A DNA stretch of 64,000 nt from Granulicella sp. dw_53 (GTDB lineage: Bacteria; Acidobacteriota; Terriglobia; Terriglobales; Acidobacteriaceae). Below the pieces are notes generated by a model that was not told the DNA's origin, made no database searches, and saw nothing but the letters and a program-made list of their open reading frames with translations. The stretch spans positions 1 through 64,000 of the forward strand of contig NZ_JAAVUR010000009.1 of assembly GCF_018449545.1 (NCBI RefSeq), given 5' to 3'. Positions 55,428 to 63,875 of the stretch are shown in pieces. The first letter of the stretch is position 1, and the number at the start of each line of letters is the position of its first letter. The position numbers and the translations under genes are program-made.

Positions 55428-56002
55428 GTGAACGAACGCGGTGGCAGAAGATCGCCCGTAGGATCCGTGTGCCGCTGGGATTTGTCTTCGCGGCGGTGTT
55501 TTTATGGCTCGCCCGGCCCACCTGGCAGACGATGCTGGCCAGTCTGCTGTTGGTAGCTCCGGGAGTCTGGCTGCGAGGCTACGCGGCTGGCTATGTACGG
55601 AAGAATACAGAGCTAACCCGGACCGGACCCTACGCGCACACCCGAAATCCTCTCTACATGGGAAGCATGCTGATCGCCTTTGGATTTGCCGGCGCGGCAG
55701 GAAGCTGGGTGATCCTGATCACCCTGGCCGCCCTCTTCGCGGCGATCTATTGGCCGACCATCCGGGGCGAGGAAACCTATCTCCGTGAGCAATTTGCGGG
55801 ATTTGACGCCTACGCGAGGGCCGTCCCCCGGCTCTTCCCACGCTGGTCCCCGGCGGCCACGGATGACGTCGCCGGAGCCTTCTCGTCCAAACTCTATCTG
55901 CACCACCGGGAGTACAACGCCGGGGTTGGGGCAGCCGCAATCTACGCCGCCTTGGCGATCAAGCTGGTCCTCCAGCAGCGTGGCATCATTCCCACCGTTT
56001 AG
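55424..56002 (+). CDS. Isoprenylcysteine carboxyl methyltransferase family protein
   Basis: 192 residues, four or five hydrophobic helices. The C-terminal part has the family signature: LTRTGPYAHTRNPLYMGSMLIAFGFAG, then EETYLREQFAGFDAYARAVPRLFPR. Bacterial members methylate isoprenoid or lipid carboxylates of unknown identity. The start is a TTG overlapping the waaC stop by four bases; a GTG a little downstream is possible. Its tight coupling to LPS core genes suggests a lipid or envelope methylation role, which is inference. Confidence 0.82.
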   Translation: MSERTRWQKIARRIRVPLGFVFAAVFLWLARPTWQTMLASLLLVAPGVWLRGYAAGYVRKNTELTRTGPYAHTRNPLYMGSMLIAFGFAGAAGSWVILITLAALFAAIYWPTIRGEETYLREQFAGFDAYARAVPRLFPRWSPAATDDVAGAFSSKLYLHHREYNAGVGAAAIYAALAIKLVLQQRGIIPTV

Positions 56003-56084
56003 CCGAAGTCGGGTCAAGGGATTAGGATGAGAGGGCTGGAGTTGTCACGACTTCTAAAAACCAGATCGACGCGAGTGATGCCCT

Positions 56085-56909
56085 TTGCTGAAGCGTAAGA
56101 CTGTAATTTTGGCCGCTGCCCTGGCAGTTTCGCTGGCCGCCCACGGTACAAGATCGATATCCGCCCAAATCCTCGGACTGGGCGCGAAGAATCCGGCCCC
56201 GCCGGTAGAGATCCCAACGCTCCAGCCCCCCATGCCGGGATACGTCTTCCCCCAGAAACAGACCCTAAACTTCACGGTCGATTGGCGCGTCTTCACCGCA
56301 GGTACGGCGGTCTTCCACCTGGAGCAGGTAGGCCCCGTCCAGAAGATCACCGCGACGGCCGACTCCGTGGGGACCATCACGATGCTCTTCCCGGTGGTCG
56401 ACACCTTCCAGTCCTCCTTCGACACCAGGACCGGCTGCTCCATCGGATTCAGCAAGCAACTACAAGAGGGGCGGCGCAAAGTGACCGGCGACCTCAGCTT
56501 CGACTACCCCGCCGGCAAACAGAATCAGACTGAAAAGAACCTCGTCAAAGGCACACAGAAGACCCTCCAGGCCTCCATCCCTGCCTGCGTGACGGACTCC
56601 CTCTCGGCGATCTTCTACGCAGCCTCGCAGCCGATGGTCCTCGGACAGCCGATCCGTTTCCCCCTCGCCGATGCCATGCGCACGGTGACCGTCACCATGA
56701 AGGTCGAAGCCAAAGAAGAGATCAAGACCCCCGCCGGCACCTTCCAGACCATCCGCGTCCAGCCCACCGCGGATGAAGGTATCGTAAAAAATCGCGGCAA
56801 CATCTGGATCTGGTACACCGACGACGCCCGCCACATGCCGGTGCAGATCCGTGCACGGCTCTTCTTCGGAACCATCACCTTCCACCTGCAATCGTACGAG
56901 GCCAAGTAA
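56085..56909 (+). CDS. DUF3108 domain secreted protein
   Basis: 274 residues. The leader (RKTVILAAALAVSLAAHGTRS) and LNFTVDWRVFTAGTAVFHLE start the mature part; the C-terminal PVQIRARLFFGTITFHLQSYEAK is the DUF3108 family end. The protein is mostly beta strand, probably periplasmic. TTG is the annotated start, no better candidate. It follows the LPS run after 82 bases; a link to outer membrane assembly is speculation. Confidence 0.82.
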   Translation: MLKRKTVILAAALAVSLAAHGTRSISAQILGLGAKNPAPPVEIPTLQPPMPGYVFPQKQTLNFTVDWRVFTAGTAVFHLEQVGPVQKITATADSVGTITMLFPVVDTFQSSFDTRTGCSIGFSKQLQEGRRKVTGDLSFDYPAGKQNQTEKNLVKGTQKTLQASIPACVTDSLSAIFYAASQPMVLGQPIRFPLADAMRTVTVTMKVEAKEEIKTPAGTFQTIRVQPTADEGIVKNRGNIWIWYTDDARHMPVQIRARLFFGTITFHLQSYEAK

Positions 56910-56911
56910 AG

Positions 56912-57166
56912 ATGCTGTTCTCCTTTGAAGGAGACGCAGAGCCGACGCCGCCCGAGGGCCTGGTGACGGTGGGGCGCTTTCAGGATCCCGTAGAAGCCCA
57001 GATGGCGCGGGGAATGCTCGAAGCAGCCGGAGTGGAGACGTTCATGGTGGGGGAGAATGTAAATCAGCTTATGCCCTCGACCTTCCGCGTTCGTCTACAG
57101 GTGCGGTTGGAGGACGAGGACGGCGCACTGGAGCTCCTATTTTCCTCGAACGGAGGACCACGATGA
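56912..57166 (+). CDS. DUF2007 domain protein
   Basis: 84 residues. The DUF2007 pattern (putative signal-transducing protein) is visible: LVTVGRFQDPVEAQMARGMLEAAGVETFMVGENVNQ in parts, followed by RVRLQVRLEDEDGALELL. It begins two bases after the DUF3108 stop and overlaps queC by four bases, so all three are one operon. The role is unknown. Confidence 0.83.
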   Translation: MLFSFEGDAEPTPPEGLVTVGRFQDPVEAQMARGMLEAAGVETFMVGENVNQLMPSTFRVRLQVRLEDEDGALELLFSSNGGPR

Positions 57167-57849
57167 AATCGAAGCCGAAGGCCGTAGTCTGCCTCTCCGG
57201 TGGCATGGACTCCTGCGTCTGCACGGCGCTGGCGGCGCGGGACTACGAGGTCTACGCCATTCACTTCAGCTACGGCCAGCGAACCGAGGCCCGCGAGCTC
57301 AAGTCCGCCCAGGGGATCGCGCGCGAGGTCGGCGTACGCGAGCTGATGGCATTGAAGATGGACCTCTTCCGGCGCATCGGCGGCTCCGCCCTGACCGACG
57401 CCTCTATCGCCGTTCCCGACGCCCCAGCCGAGGAGGCCGCCATCGGGAACGAGGTCCCGGTCACCTATGTTCCCTTCCGAAACGCGCACTTCCTCTCCGC
57501 GGCGGTAAGCTGGGCGGAGGTCCTCGGGGCGAAGACAGTGGTCATTGGAGCGGTGGAACAGGACAGCTCCGGCTACCCCGACTGCCGGCCAGCGTACTAT
57601 GAAGCATTCAACGAACTGGTCAAGCAAGGCACCAAAGATGGCGATATTCGAATCGAGACCCCGCTGATCGCGATGCGGAAGAGCGAAATCGTCCGGCTGG
57701 GAGTTGAATTGGGTGCACCGTTCCATGTAAGTTGGTCATGCTATTCCGGTGAAACGGAGGCCTGCGGAGTGTGCGAGAGCTGCGTCCTTCGATTGCGCGC
57801 ATTCCGTGAGGCTGGAGCAGTCGATCCGATACCGTATGCGGTTCGGTAA
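57163..57849 (+). CDS. queC: 7-cyano-7-deazaguanine synthase
   Basis: QueC makes preQ0 from CDG with ATP and ammonia. The 228-residue protein starts KSKPKAVVCLSGGMDSCVC with the PP-loop SGGMDS, then YEVYAIHFSYGQRTE, and has zinc cysteines in WSCYSGETEACGVCESCVLR. It belongs to the same pathway as queD and queE at 32-34 kb. Its ATG overlaps the DUF2007 stop (ATGA). Confidence 0.95.
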   Translation: MKSKPKAVVCLSGGMDSCVCTALAARDYEVYAIHFSYGQRTEARELKSAQGIAREVGVRELMALKMDLFRRIGGSALTDASIAVPDAPAEEAAIGNEVPVTYVPFRNAHFLSAAVSWAEVLGAKTVVIGAVEQDSSGYPDCRPAYYEAFNELVKQGTKDGDIRIETPLIAMRKSEIVRLGVELGAPFHVSWSCYSGETEACGVCESCVLRLRAFREAGAVDPIPYAVR

Positions 57850-57989
57850 GGTGGGTTCGGCATCCTAGGATTTTAGTTGGAGCCAGATTTTGAGACGTAG
57901 CCGTCCGGCACAGATTTCGGACGGAGCTTGCAGCGAATGCTATCGTCGCCGAACCACAGGGCGCGAAGGAAGAAAGAGAGAGACTAGCG

Positions 57990-59198
57990 ATGAGACATTT
58001 TGAGCAGACGATGAAGCAAGGCAAAAAGGGTGGCATGCTGGCAGCGGTGCTCCTGGCTGGGATTGCGATGCTTTCTCCGAACCGTGTAATGGCGCAGCCC
58101 GCGCCGGCCAGCGTCCACGGTCACGTAGTGAACGCGGCAGGACAACCGGTCGCCAAGGGCGAGGTTAGGCTCACCACCGATCGCAGCTCCGATGCCAAGA
58201 CCCGGAAGTACGCCTACACCTTCCCCCTGGACGCAAGCGGTAACTTCGCCGGCAAGGGCATCACCCCCGGCGACTACGTCGCAATTGTCTTCCAGGACGA
58301 CAAGAGCCTCGACTTCATCGAGAACCTCGTACTGGCGGCAGGCGACGACAAGACCGCCAACTTCGACATGACCCGCAAGGAGTACCTCGACAAGATGACT
58401 CCCGAGGAGAAGAAGGCCCTCGAAGAGTTCAAGAAGCAGAACGCCGAAGCCGTCGCGGCCAACTCCAAGATCGCCAACCTGAACACTCTTCTGCTCCAGG
58501 CGCGAACCGACAACAAGGCGGGTAACTACGCCGCGTCGATCGCCGCCATGCAGCAAGCCACCACCGCCAAGCCCGACGAAGCCATCCTCTGGATCACCTT
58601 GGGCGACGCGCAGCTTGGCTCAGCCGATCAGGACGCCAAGGCAGCCAAGGCCGCTGGCAAGTCTCCCAGCGACCCTACAATCGTGGCGAAGTACACCGAT
58701 GCGGCGACCTCCTATAAAAAGGGCGTCGATCTGAACGCAGCCTCCAAGAAGCCCAGCCCCGATACCGCGGCCACCGCCTACAACCAGATGGGAACCGCCT
58801 ACGGCAAGATCGGCGATATCAAAAACTCGTCCGATGCCTACGACAACGCCGCCAAGGCCCAGCCCGCACAGGCTGGCATGTATCTCTTCAACGAGGCAGC
58901 GACCTTCTACAACGCAGGCAAGATGGACGACGCCGCAACCGCGGCGGACAAGGCGATCGCAGCCGATCCGAAGCGCGCCGATGCGTACTACATCAAGGGA
59001 CAGGCGCTGATCCCCAAGGCGACCGTCGACCCGAAGACACAGAAGATCGTGGCTCCTCCGGGTTGCGTCGAAGCGTATCAGACCTACCTTGAGCTGGCTC
59101 CGGAGGGTTCGCACGCAGAGGACGTCAAGGGCATCCTGACGGGCATCGGCGAGCAGATCAAGTCCACCTACAAGGCCGCACCTGCAAAGAAGAAGTAA
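57990..59198 (+). CDS. Secreted TPR protein with carboxypeptidase-regulatory-like domain
   Basis: 402 residues with a signal peptide (GGMLAAVLLAGIAMLSPNRV, then AQP). Residues ~35-125 form a carboxypeptidase-regulatory-like beta domain (ASVHGHVVNAAGQPVAKGEVRL). The rest holds about four tetratricopeptide repeats, such as EAILWITLGDAQLGSADQDAKA and ATAYNQMGTAYGKIGDIKNSSDAYDNAAK in parts. Such proteins act as protein-binding scaffolds; the partner is unknown. It is followed by a strong terminator. Confidence 0.85.
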   Translation: MRHFEQTMKQGKKGGMLAAVLLAGIAMLSPNRVMAQPAPASVHGHVVNAAGQPVAKGEVRLTTDRSSDAKTRKYAYTFPLDASGNFAGKGITPGDYVAIVFQDDKSLDFIENLVLAAGDDKTANFDMTRKEYLDKMTPEEKKALEEFKKQNAEAVAANSKIANLNTLLLQARTDNKAGNYAASIAAMQQATTAKPDEAILWITLGDAQLGSADQDAKAAKAAGKSPSDPTIVAKYTDAATSYKKGVDLNAASKKPSPDTAATAYNQMGTAYGKIGDIKNSSDAYDNAAKAQPAQAGMYLFNEAATFYNAGKMDDAATAADKAIAADPKRADAYYIKGQALIPKATVDPKTQKIVAPPGCVEAYQTYLELAPEGSHAEDVKGILTGIGEQIKSTYKAAPAKKK

Positions 59199-59210
59199 CA
59201 ACAAATGAGG

Positions 59211-59247
59211 AAAAAGGCCCCGGGCTGGCATGCTCGGGGCCTTTTCC
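59211..59247 (+). terminator. Rho-independent terminator after the TPR gene
   Basis: AAAAAGGCCCCG pairs with CGGGGCCTTTT around a short loop, T-rich tail. It ends about 23 bases before the moeA start, so moeA must have a promoter inside or downstream of the hairpin, or rely on readthrough. Confidence 0.92.
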
Positions 59248-59269
59248 TTTGGGAGACGGAGGTTCAAAG

Positions 59270-60526
59270 ATGGGGCAGGCTCCGACGACAGTGATGGACT
59301 TCGACACAGCGCTCGCAACGGTGCTGGAGCACGCCAGCCATGTGAAACTGCCTGCCGTGGAACGGGTCACGCTCGAGTCCAGCCGGGGACGCGTCCTCGC
59401 CGAGGAGGTTCGCGCCGACCGCGAACAGCCGCCCTTCGACCGCTCCACCCGCGACGGCTTTGCAGTCCGCGCCGCGGATATGACAGGCCAAGCACCCCTG
59501 CGGATCGTCGGGCAGGTTCGAGCCGGCGAGCAGTGGCGCGGCGGCCCCATGGAATCCGGCTGCGCGATCGAGATCATGACCGGAGCCCCCGTCCCCGCAG
59601 GCGCGGACGCCGTAGTCATGGTGGAGCACGTAGAGCGGGCAAATGACGCTATCCAGCGAATCTCCGGACGCACCCTGCGCGCAGGTGAGAACATAGTGCC
59701 TCACGGCGCGGAGGCTCATGCAGGAGACTTGGTCCTCTCCCCCGGAACCCCGATGCACGCGGCGGAGATCGCTCTCGCAGCTTCCTGCGGCTACGCGGAG
59801 CTGGCGGTCTTCGCCCGTCCCATGGTCTCGGTGGTGGCGACCGGAGACGAGCTGGTCGAGGTCAGCGAGCTCCCCGAGCCCTGGCAGATTCGCAACTCCA
59901 ACGGCTACGCCCTCAGGGCGCTGGTCGAAGAGGCCGGAGGATTCGGTGGCCGTCTAAAAGTGGCGCGGGATCTCCGCGAGGAGGTCTGGGAGCGTGTGGC
60001 GCAAGGCCGCATGTGGAATCTGATGGTCTTCTCCGGCGGAGTCTCGATGGGCGAGTACGACCTGGTCGAAGAGGTCCTGGAAGACTTCGGCGCGGAGTTC
60101 TTCTTCACCGGAGTGAAGATGCAGCCCGGCAGACCCGTTGTCTTCGGCAGACTTCCCGAGCGCCTGACCGGCAACGGCGCAGGCCCGGAGTGCTACTTCT
60201 TCGGACTCCCCGGCAACCCCGTCTCCACGCAGGTGACCTTCCACTGCTTCGTCGAGCCGCTGCTTCGCGCAATGTGCGGAGCAGGCGTATCCGGGCCGCG
60301 CTTCGTGCAGGCGACCCTCGCGGAGGACGTCGCGGGAAGGCCGGAGCTGACGCGTGTGCTCCCTGCCCTGCTCCGCTACGACCGCCTACGGCCCGAGGTA
60401 AAGATCGTCGGATGGCAGGGTTCAGGCGACCTCGGAGCAAACGCCCGCGCAAACTGCTATGCCGTCCTTCCTCCGGACCGCGAGCGGTTTGCAGGAGGAG
60501 ATATTATTACGGTGCTGTTGCGGTAA
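59270..60526 (+). CDS. moeA: Molybdopterin molybdenumtransferase
   Basis: MoeA inserts molybdenum into adenylated molybdopterin to complete Moco. The 418-residue protein has FDRSTRDGFAVRAADM, EIMTGAPVPAGADAVVMVEHVER, VVATGDELVEVSE and FSGGVSMGEYDLVEEVL, all highly conserved, and the C-terminal FFGLPGNPVSTQVTFHCF. Start ATG has GGAGG 8 bases upstream. It is followed by a two-TM gene and moaC on the same strand. Confidence 0.95.
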   Translation: MGQAPTTVMDFDTALATVLEHASHVKLPAVERVTLESSRGRVLAEEVRADREQPPFDRSTRDGFAVRAADMTGQAPLRIVGQVRAGEQWRGGPMESGCAIEIMTGAPVPAGADAVVMVEHVERANDAIQRISGRTLRAGENIVPHGAEAHAGDLVLSPGTPMHAAEIALAASCGYAELAVFARPMVSVVATGDELVEVSELPEPWQIRNSNGYALRALVEEAGGFGGRLKVARDLREEVWERVAQGRMWNLMVFSGGVSMGEYDLVEEVLEDFGAEFFFTGVKMQPGRPVVFGRLPERLTGNGAGPECYFFGLPGNPVSTQVTFHCFVEPLLRAMCGAGVSGPRFVQATLAEDVAGRPELTRVLPALLRYDRLRPEVKIVGWQGSGDLGANARANCYAVLPPDRERFAGGDIITVLLR

Positions 60527-60554
60527 TCATCGGCGGAACGTGCGAGGGCTATCG

Positions 60555-60788
60555 ATGGACAACCCCCAAAAGAAGGTATGGCTTGGGATATTAGGTGGCA
60601 GCATCTTCACGATAGGAGCAGGATTGACCCTGCTCTGGACTCTGTTACTCCTCTTGAAGATTCACCCCGTGTTTGTTTTGGTTAATATTCACTGGTTGGC
60701 GGTTGTCTTGCCTCTGCCCTTTGCGTTGACGCTCGTGACGATAGGTGCCATCATCACGCGGGATGCACTGCGGCAACAGGTGCGATAG
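60555..60788 (+). CDS. Small two-TM membrane protein between moeA and moaC
   Basis: 77 residues with two hydrophobic helices (ILGGSIFTIGAGLTLLWTLLLLL and IHWLAVVLPLPFALTLVTIGAII). No family recognised. It begins 29 bases after moeA and ends nine bases before moaC, so it is in the same transcript. Relevance to Moco is only suggested by position. Confidence 0.68.
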   Translation: MDNPQKKVWLGILGGSIFTIGAGLTLLWTLLLLLKIHPVFVLVNIHWLAVVLPLPFALTLVTIGAIITRDALRQQVR

Positions 60789-60797
60789 GCTTGGGGC

Positions 60798-61382
60798 ATG
60801 GAAAGAGATGATCCAGAGAGCGTGTACTCCTCCGAGCTGATACGGGACGATGCGCCCGAGACACTCGGCGAGTTCGAGCGGCGGTCTCACTTCGCGCCCG
60901 AGCTGCTCCCAGTCCTGCCAGTGGAGCGCCTCTCGCACTACGACGAGGCTGGCGAAGCCCACATGGTCGACGTAAGCGACAAGCCCGCAACCCACCGGGA
61001 AGCCGTCGCGGCAGCCTTCGTAGAGCTATCCCACGCAGTGCTCCTCGCCCTTCCGCAGAACCCGAAAGGCAATCCGCTGGAGGTCGCCCGCTTCGCCGGA
61101 ATCCAGGCAGCCAAGAAGACCTCAGACCTGATTCCGATGTGCCACCCGCTGGCGCTCAGCTTCGTCGACGTGCAGGCGACGGTGGTGGAAGGCGGCATCG
61201 CCATTGAAGCAACGGCAGCCACCGTGGCAGGAACCGGGGTCGAGATGGAAGCCATGGTAGCCGCCTCCGTAGCCGCCCTCACCGTCTACGACATGACCAA
61301 GGCCCTCGACAAAGGAATCCGCATCCGCGAGGTGGTCCTGCTGCGAAAGAGCGGCGGCAAGAGCGGCGAGTACCGGCGCTAG
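60798..61382 (+). CDS. moaC: Cyclic pyranopterin monophosphate synthase
   Basis: MoaC acts after MoaA in the first step of Moco synthesis. The 194-residue protein has LSHYDEAGEAHMVDVSDK, ARFAGIQAAKKTSDLIPMCHPLAL with the catalytic Lys and His, and VEMEAMVAASVAALTVYDMTKA. The family is usually near 160 residues; here about 40 additional N-terminal residues (MERDDPESVYSSELIRDDAP) precede the domain. A later start is possible, but no obvious one was seen. moaA is not in this window. Confidence 0.93.
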   Translation: MERDDPESVYSSELIRDDAPETLGEFERRSHFAPELLPVLPVERLSHYDEAGEAHMVDVSDKPATHREAVAAAFVELSHAVLLALPQNPKGNPLEVARFAGIQAAKKTSDLIPMCHPLALSFVDVQATVVEGGIAIEATAATVAGTGVEMEAMVAASVAALTVYDMTKALDKGIRIREVVLLRKSGGKSGEYRR

Positions 61383-61525
61383 AACTCAAGAACCAGGATT
61401 TGTTCGTTCCTCACGCCGTACACATAGTGTTCTTGTCTTGCGCCGTCATTCTGAGCGAAGCGAAGAACCCCTGTATTGGTTTTTGCCTTTGTTTTGTCTG
61501 CTCTTAGCTTGCAACCGAACCAAAT

Positions 61526-61774
61526 CTTCCCAAAACACCAGCAAAAACGCATGTCAAGCCCCAAAACCACTTAACTCATTGAAAACGAAGCAAATAAAAG
61601 TGGCACTCTAGTTTTGGTCCATCCCATAAAATAGAACTAGAAGTAAAAAACATAGGCCCGGCCACCCGCCGGGCCTTCGCTTTTTAACCAGAAACCAACA
61701 AAAAGGAGAACAAAACTACCGTAACTCAAGCCGGCTCACGTATTTGGACACAAGCGATTTGGAATCAACAATTT
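61526..61774 (-). repeat. Intergenic repeat element, copy C
   Basis: Read on the minus strand it has the same order as copies A and B: AAATTGTTGATTCC, TGTCCAAATACGTG..CCGGCTTGAG, variable hairpin, CTATTTTATGGGATGGACC, AGAGTGCCACTTTTATT and GGGGCTTGACATGCGTTTTTGCTGG. It matches copy A well past TTGACATG (to GGGAAGA), so A and C are the longer form. It lies between the converging moaC and permease genes. Confidence 0.85.
61654..61676 (-). terminator. Hairpin inside repeat copy C
   Basis: AGGCCCGGC pairs with GCCGGGCCT over five bases. Runs of T or A lie on both sides, so it could stop transcription from moaC or from the permease gene. It is the variable centre of the repeat. Confidence 0.6.
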
Positions 61775-61852
61775 GGAGCGACTGAGTCCCCGCTACTGAA
61801 GCAGTGCCAACACTTACACCCAAATACCCCCCGGGGGGGTAGGACGACATAC

Positions 61853-63241
61853 TCAGGCAAGAGCTGCACGCCGGGTGGAGAAGACAAACCAGGCCGTGCC
61901 GCAGGAAAGGTAGGCGAGGTAGAAGTAAGGCAGCCAGTTGTAGGGACTGGGAGGCACCGGGTACAGCGTGCCCGCCAGAGCCAGCAGCATGGCCAGGGTA
62001 GCGACGATGGAGAGCAGCAGGGTCCCGCCAGGAAGGTGGTGATCACGCCGAAGGAAGACAGGCAGCGCGACCGCGGCGAGACCATAAGCCGTGAGGAAGC
62101 CATAGACGGCGAGCGAGCCGAGCCATCCATAGATCTCGGTTCCAGGAACGCCACGCGCGGCAAGCCCTGCAACCGGCAGCAGCGTAAGCAGGCCAACGGC
62201 GACGACGGCGAGGCCAGGAGTAGCGTTCGTCGCGTGCGTCGTGCCTAGAAGTTTGTGCGTAAGGCCGTTCTGCGCCATGCGTAGCAGAACGCGGGCAGCA
62301 GCAGTCGTACAGGCCAGCGTGCAGGCGAACATGCTGACCATCGCCCCGAAGTCGATCAGCGGACCGAGGAACGGAACTCCCGCAAGAGTCGAGAGGACAC
62401 GCAGCGGCGCGTTGCTCTCGCCGAGGTTCTGATGCGCCGCATCCATGCCGAGGGTCTCAAGGTAAGCACAGAGGATGAAGAAGAGACCGGCGAAGAGCGC
62501 GCTCTGAATCACCGCCCGGGGAATGGTGCGCAGCGGATTGACCGCCTCGGCGCCAAGGGTGGTCGCACTCTCGAAGCCGGCGAAGCTGAAGATCGCAAGC
62601 ACCACGGCAAGGCGAACGCCCGACGAGCTGACACCTTGCAGATGCAACTGCGCGTGATCGATGTGAAGCCCGTTCTTCCAAAGCAACAGCGCGAGCACGA
62701 CGGAGATGAAGAGGATCGACGTAGCTTCGATCCAGAGCATCACGCGTGCAGACACTTGGACGTCGCGGTAGGCGATGGCCGTCGCGCCTCCAACGCACAG
62801 GAGAGCGAGCAGCACAGAAGAAACGGATCTGCCCAGGAGAGAAAGAGCGAAGACGTTTCCGTAATTGATGAACCCTCCGGCGACCGAAGCTCCCGTCGCG
62901 ATGTACGCCAGCAGCAAGGCCCATCCTGTGACGACGCCAAAGACCGGCGGCAGCCCCGTAGCAACGTAGGTGTAGAGAGATCCGGAGCAAGCGGAGTAAC
63001 GTGCGAAGCGGCTGAGGGTAAGAGCCATCAGCAGCATGGCCGCAGAGGCCAGCAGATACGCGAGCCACGTTCCATTCCCCGCGAGAGCGAAGACCAGCGG
63101 GATGGTCATCGTCGGAGAGCATGTAGGAGCGATGGTGGAGATCGATTGCGCCAGCGTCTCCATGGGACTGAGCGCATCGGAGCGCAGGCCGGAAGGGGTG
63201 AGGACCAAAGCTTCGGCGACTGCGGCGAGAGCAGGCTCCAT
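61853..63241 (-). CDS. APC family amino acid permease
   Basis: 462 residues with 12 predicted helices. Visible are ETLAQSISTIAPTCSPTMTIPLVFALAGNGTWLAYL in parts and RYSACSGSLYTYVATGLPPVFGVVTGWALLLAYIATG, the usual consensus regions of the amino acid/polyamine APC group, then FSFAGFESATTLGAEAVNPLRTIPRAV. Start chosen at MEPALAAVAEALV; frames further out are weak. Substrate is unknown. Confidence 0.86.
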   Translation of the reverse strand: MEPALAAVAEALVLTPSGLRSDALSPMETLAQSISTIAPTCSPTMTIPLVFALAGNGTWLAYLLASAAMLLMALTLSRFARYSACSGSLYTYVATGLPPVFGVVTGWALLLAYIATGASVAGGFINYGNVFALSLLGRSVSSVLLALLCVGGATAIAYRDVQVSARVMLWIEATSILFISVVLALLLWKNGLHIDHAQLHLQGVSSSGVRLAVVLAIFSFAGFESATTLGAEAVNPLRTIPRAVIQSALFAGLFFILCAYLETLGMDAAHQNLGESNAPLRVLSTLAGVPFLGPLIDFGAMVSMFACTLACTTAAARVLLRMAQNGLTHKLLGTTHATNATPGLAVVAVGLLTLLPVAGLAARGVPGTEIYGWLGSLAVYGFLTAYGLAAVALPVFLRRDHHLPGGTLLLSIVATLAMLLALAGTLYPVPPSPYNWLPYFYLAYLSCGTAWFVFSTRRAALA

Positions 63242-63471
63242 CGAGTGAGTCTCCTGAAGTAACAGGGTGGAGAGGCTGGTGCTGCAGCTCTGAAGCAACG
63301 CGGGTCAGAGAGTGCAGAAGTTTAGGTTGCGATACAGGTGAAGTTGGTTTGAGCATAGCCGAAGTTTGAGACACGTAAGCACTCTGAGTCGCAAAAGATT
63401 ATTGTGCGATTTGGAGCAACCTATGCAACGCTTCAATCCCCGGTTGAACTCCTATAGATGGAGGCAAAACC

Positions 63472-63801
63472 ATGGCAACCAAGAAGAGTGCAGCAAAGAA
63501 GTCGGCAAGCAAGAAAGCTCCAGCGAAGAAAGCGGTAAAGAAGACCGCAAAAAAGGCAGTAAAAAAAGCAGTAAAGAAAGCAACAAAGAAGGCCACGAAG
63601 AAAGCAGCCAAGAAGAGCAGCGGACGAAGGTACAGCCCCGCGGCAGGCAAGAGCGTCGAGCGCGAGATGAAGGCCATGAAGAAAGGCCAGTTGAAGAGCG
63701 GTCGAAGCGGCAGGAAGGTTACCAACCCGAAGCAGGCCATCGCCATCGGACTCTCCGAAGCGCGCAAGGCAGGCAAAAAGGTTCCACGACCGAAGAAGTA
63801 A
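63472..63801 (+). CDS. Histone-H1-like lysine-rich protein with DUF6496-type C-terminus
   Basis: 109 residues. The first 50 residues are lysine/alanine repeats (KKAVKKTAKKAVKKAVKKA, then KKATKKAAKKS), as in histone H1-like and HU-tail proteins, so a DNA or RNA binding role is likely. The remaining half (AGKSVEREMKAMKKGQLKSG, then VTNPKQAIAIGLSEARKAGK) resembles the DUF6496 family. GGAGG lies before the ATG. It is probably a nucleoid-associated protein. High confidence in the gene, moderate in the role. Confidence 0.9.
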   Translation: MATKKSAAKKSASKKAPAKKAVKKTAKKAVKKAVKKATKKATKKAAKKSSGRRYSPAAGKSVEREMKAMKKGQLKSGRSGRKVTNPKQAIAIGLSEARKAGKKVPRPKK

Positions 63802-63875
63802 ACGCAGTTCCCACTCACTCGTCGCAGGTTCGATATGCTGGTTGAGCGTCTTCACGCCAACGAATTGGAGAGCCT

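Larger units (their letters stand above)
61383..61852. other. Convergent gap between moaC and the permease, with repeat copy C
   Basis: No gene seen. Most is the third copy of the intergenic repeat on the minus strand (61526-61774). A CGTCATTCTGAGCGAAGCGAAG motif lies at about 61444-61465. Near 61828 there is a C-run followed by GGGGGGG, and both genes end at the borders. Confidence 0.5.

Noticed and set aside
61444..61476. CGTCATTCTGAGCGAAGCGAAG motif
   Set aside because: Similar motifs are common intergenic sequences in many genomes; only one full copy is seen here, so I did not list it as its own repeat, although a related CTTCGCTTCGCTC stretch follows repeat copy A.
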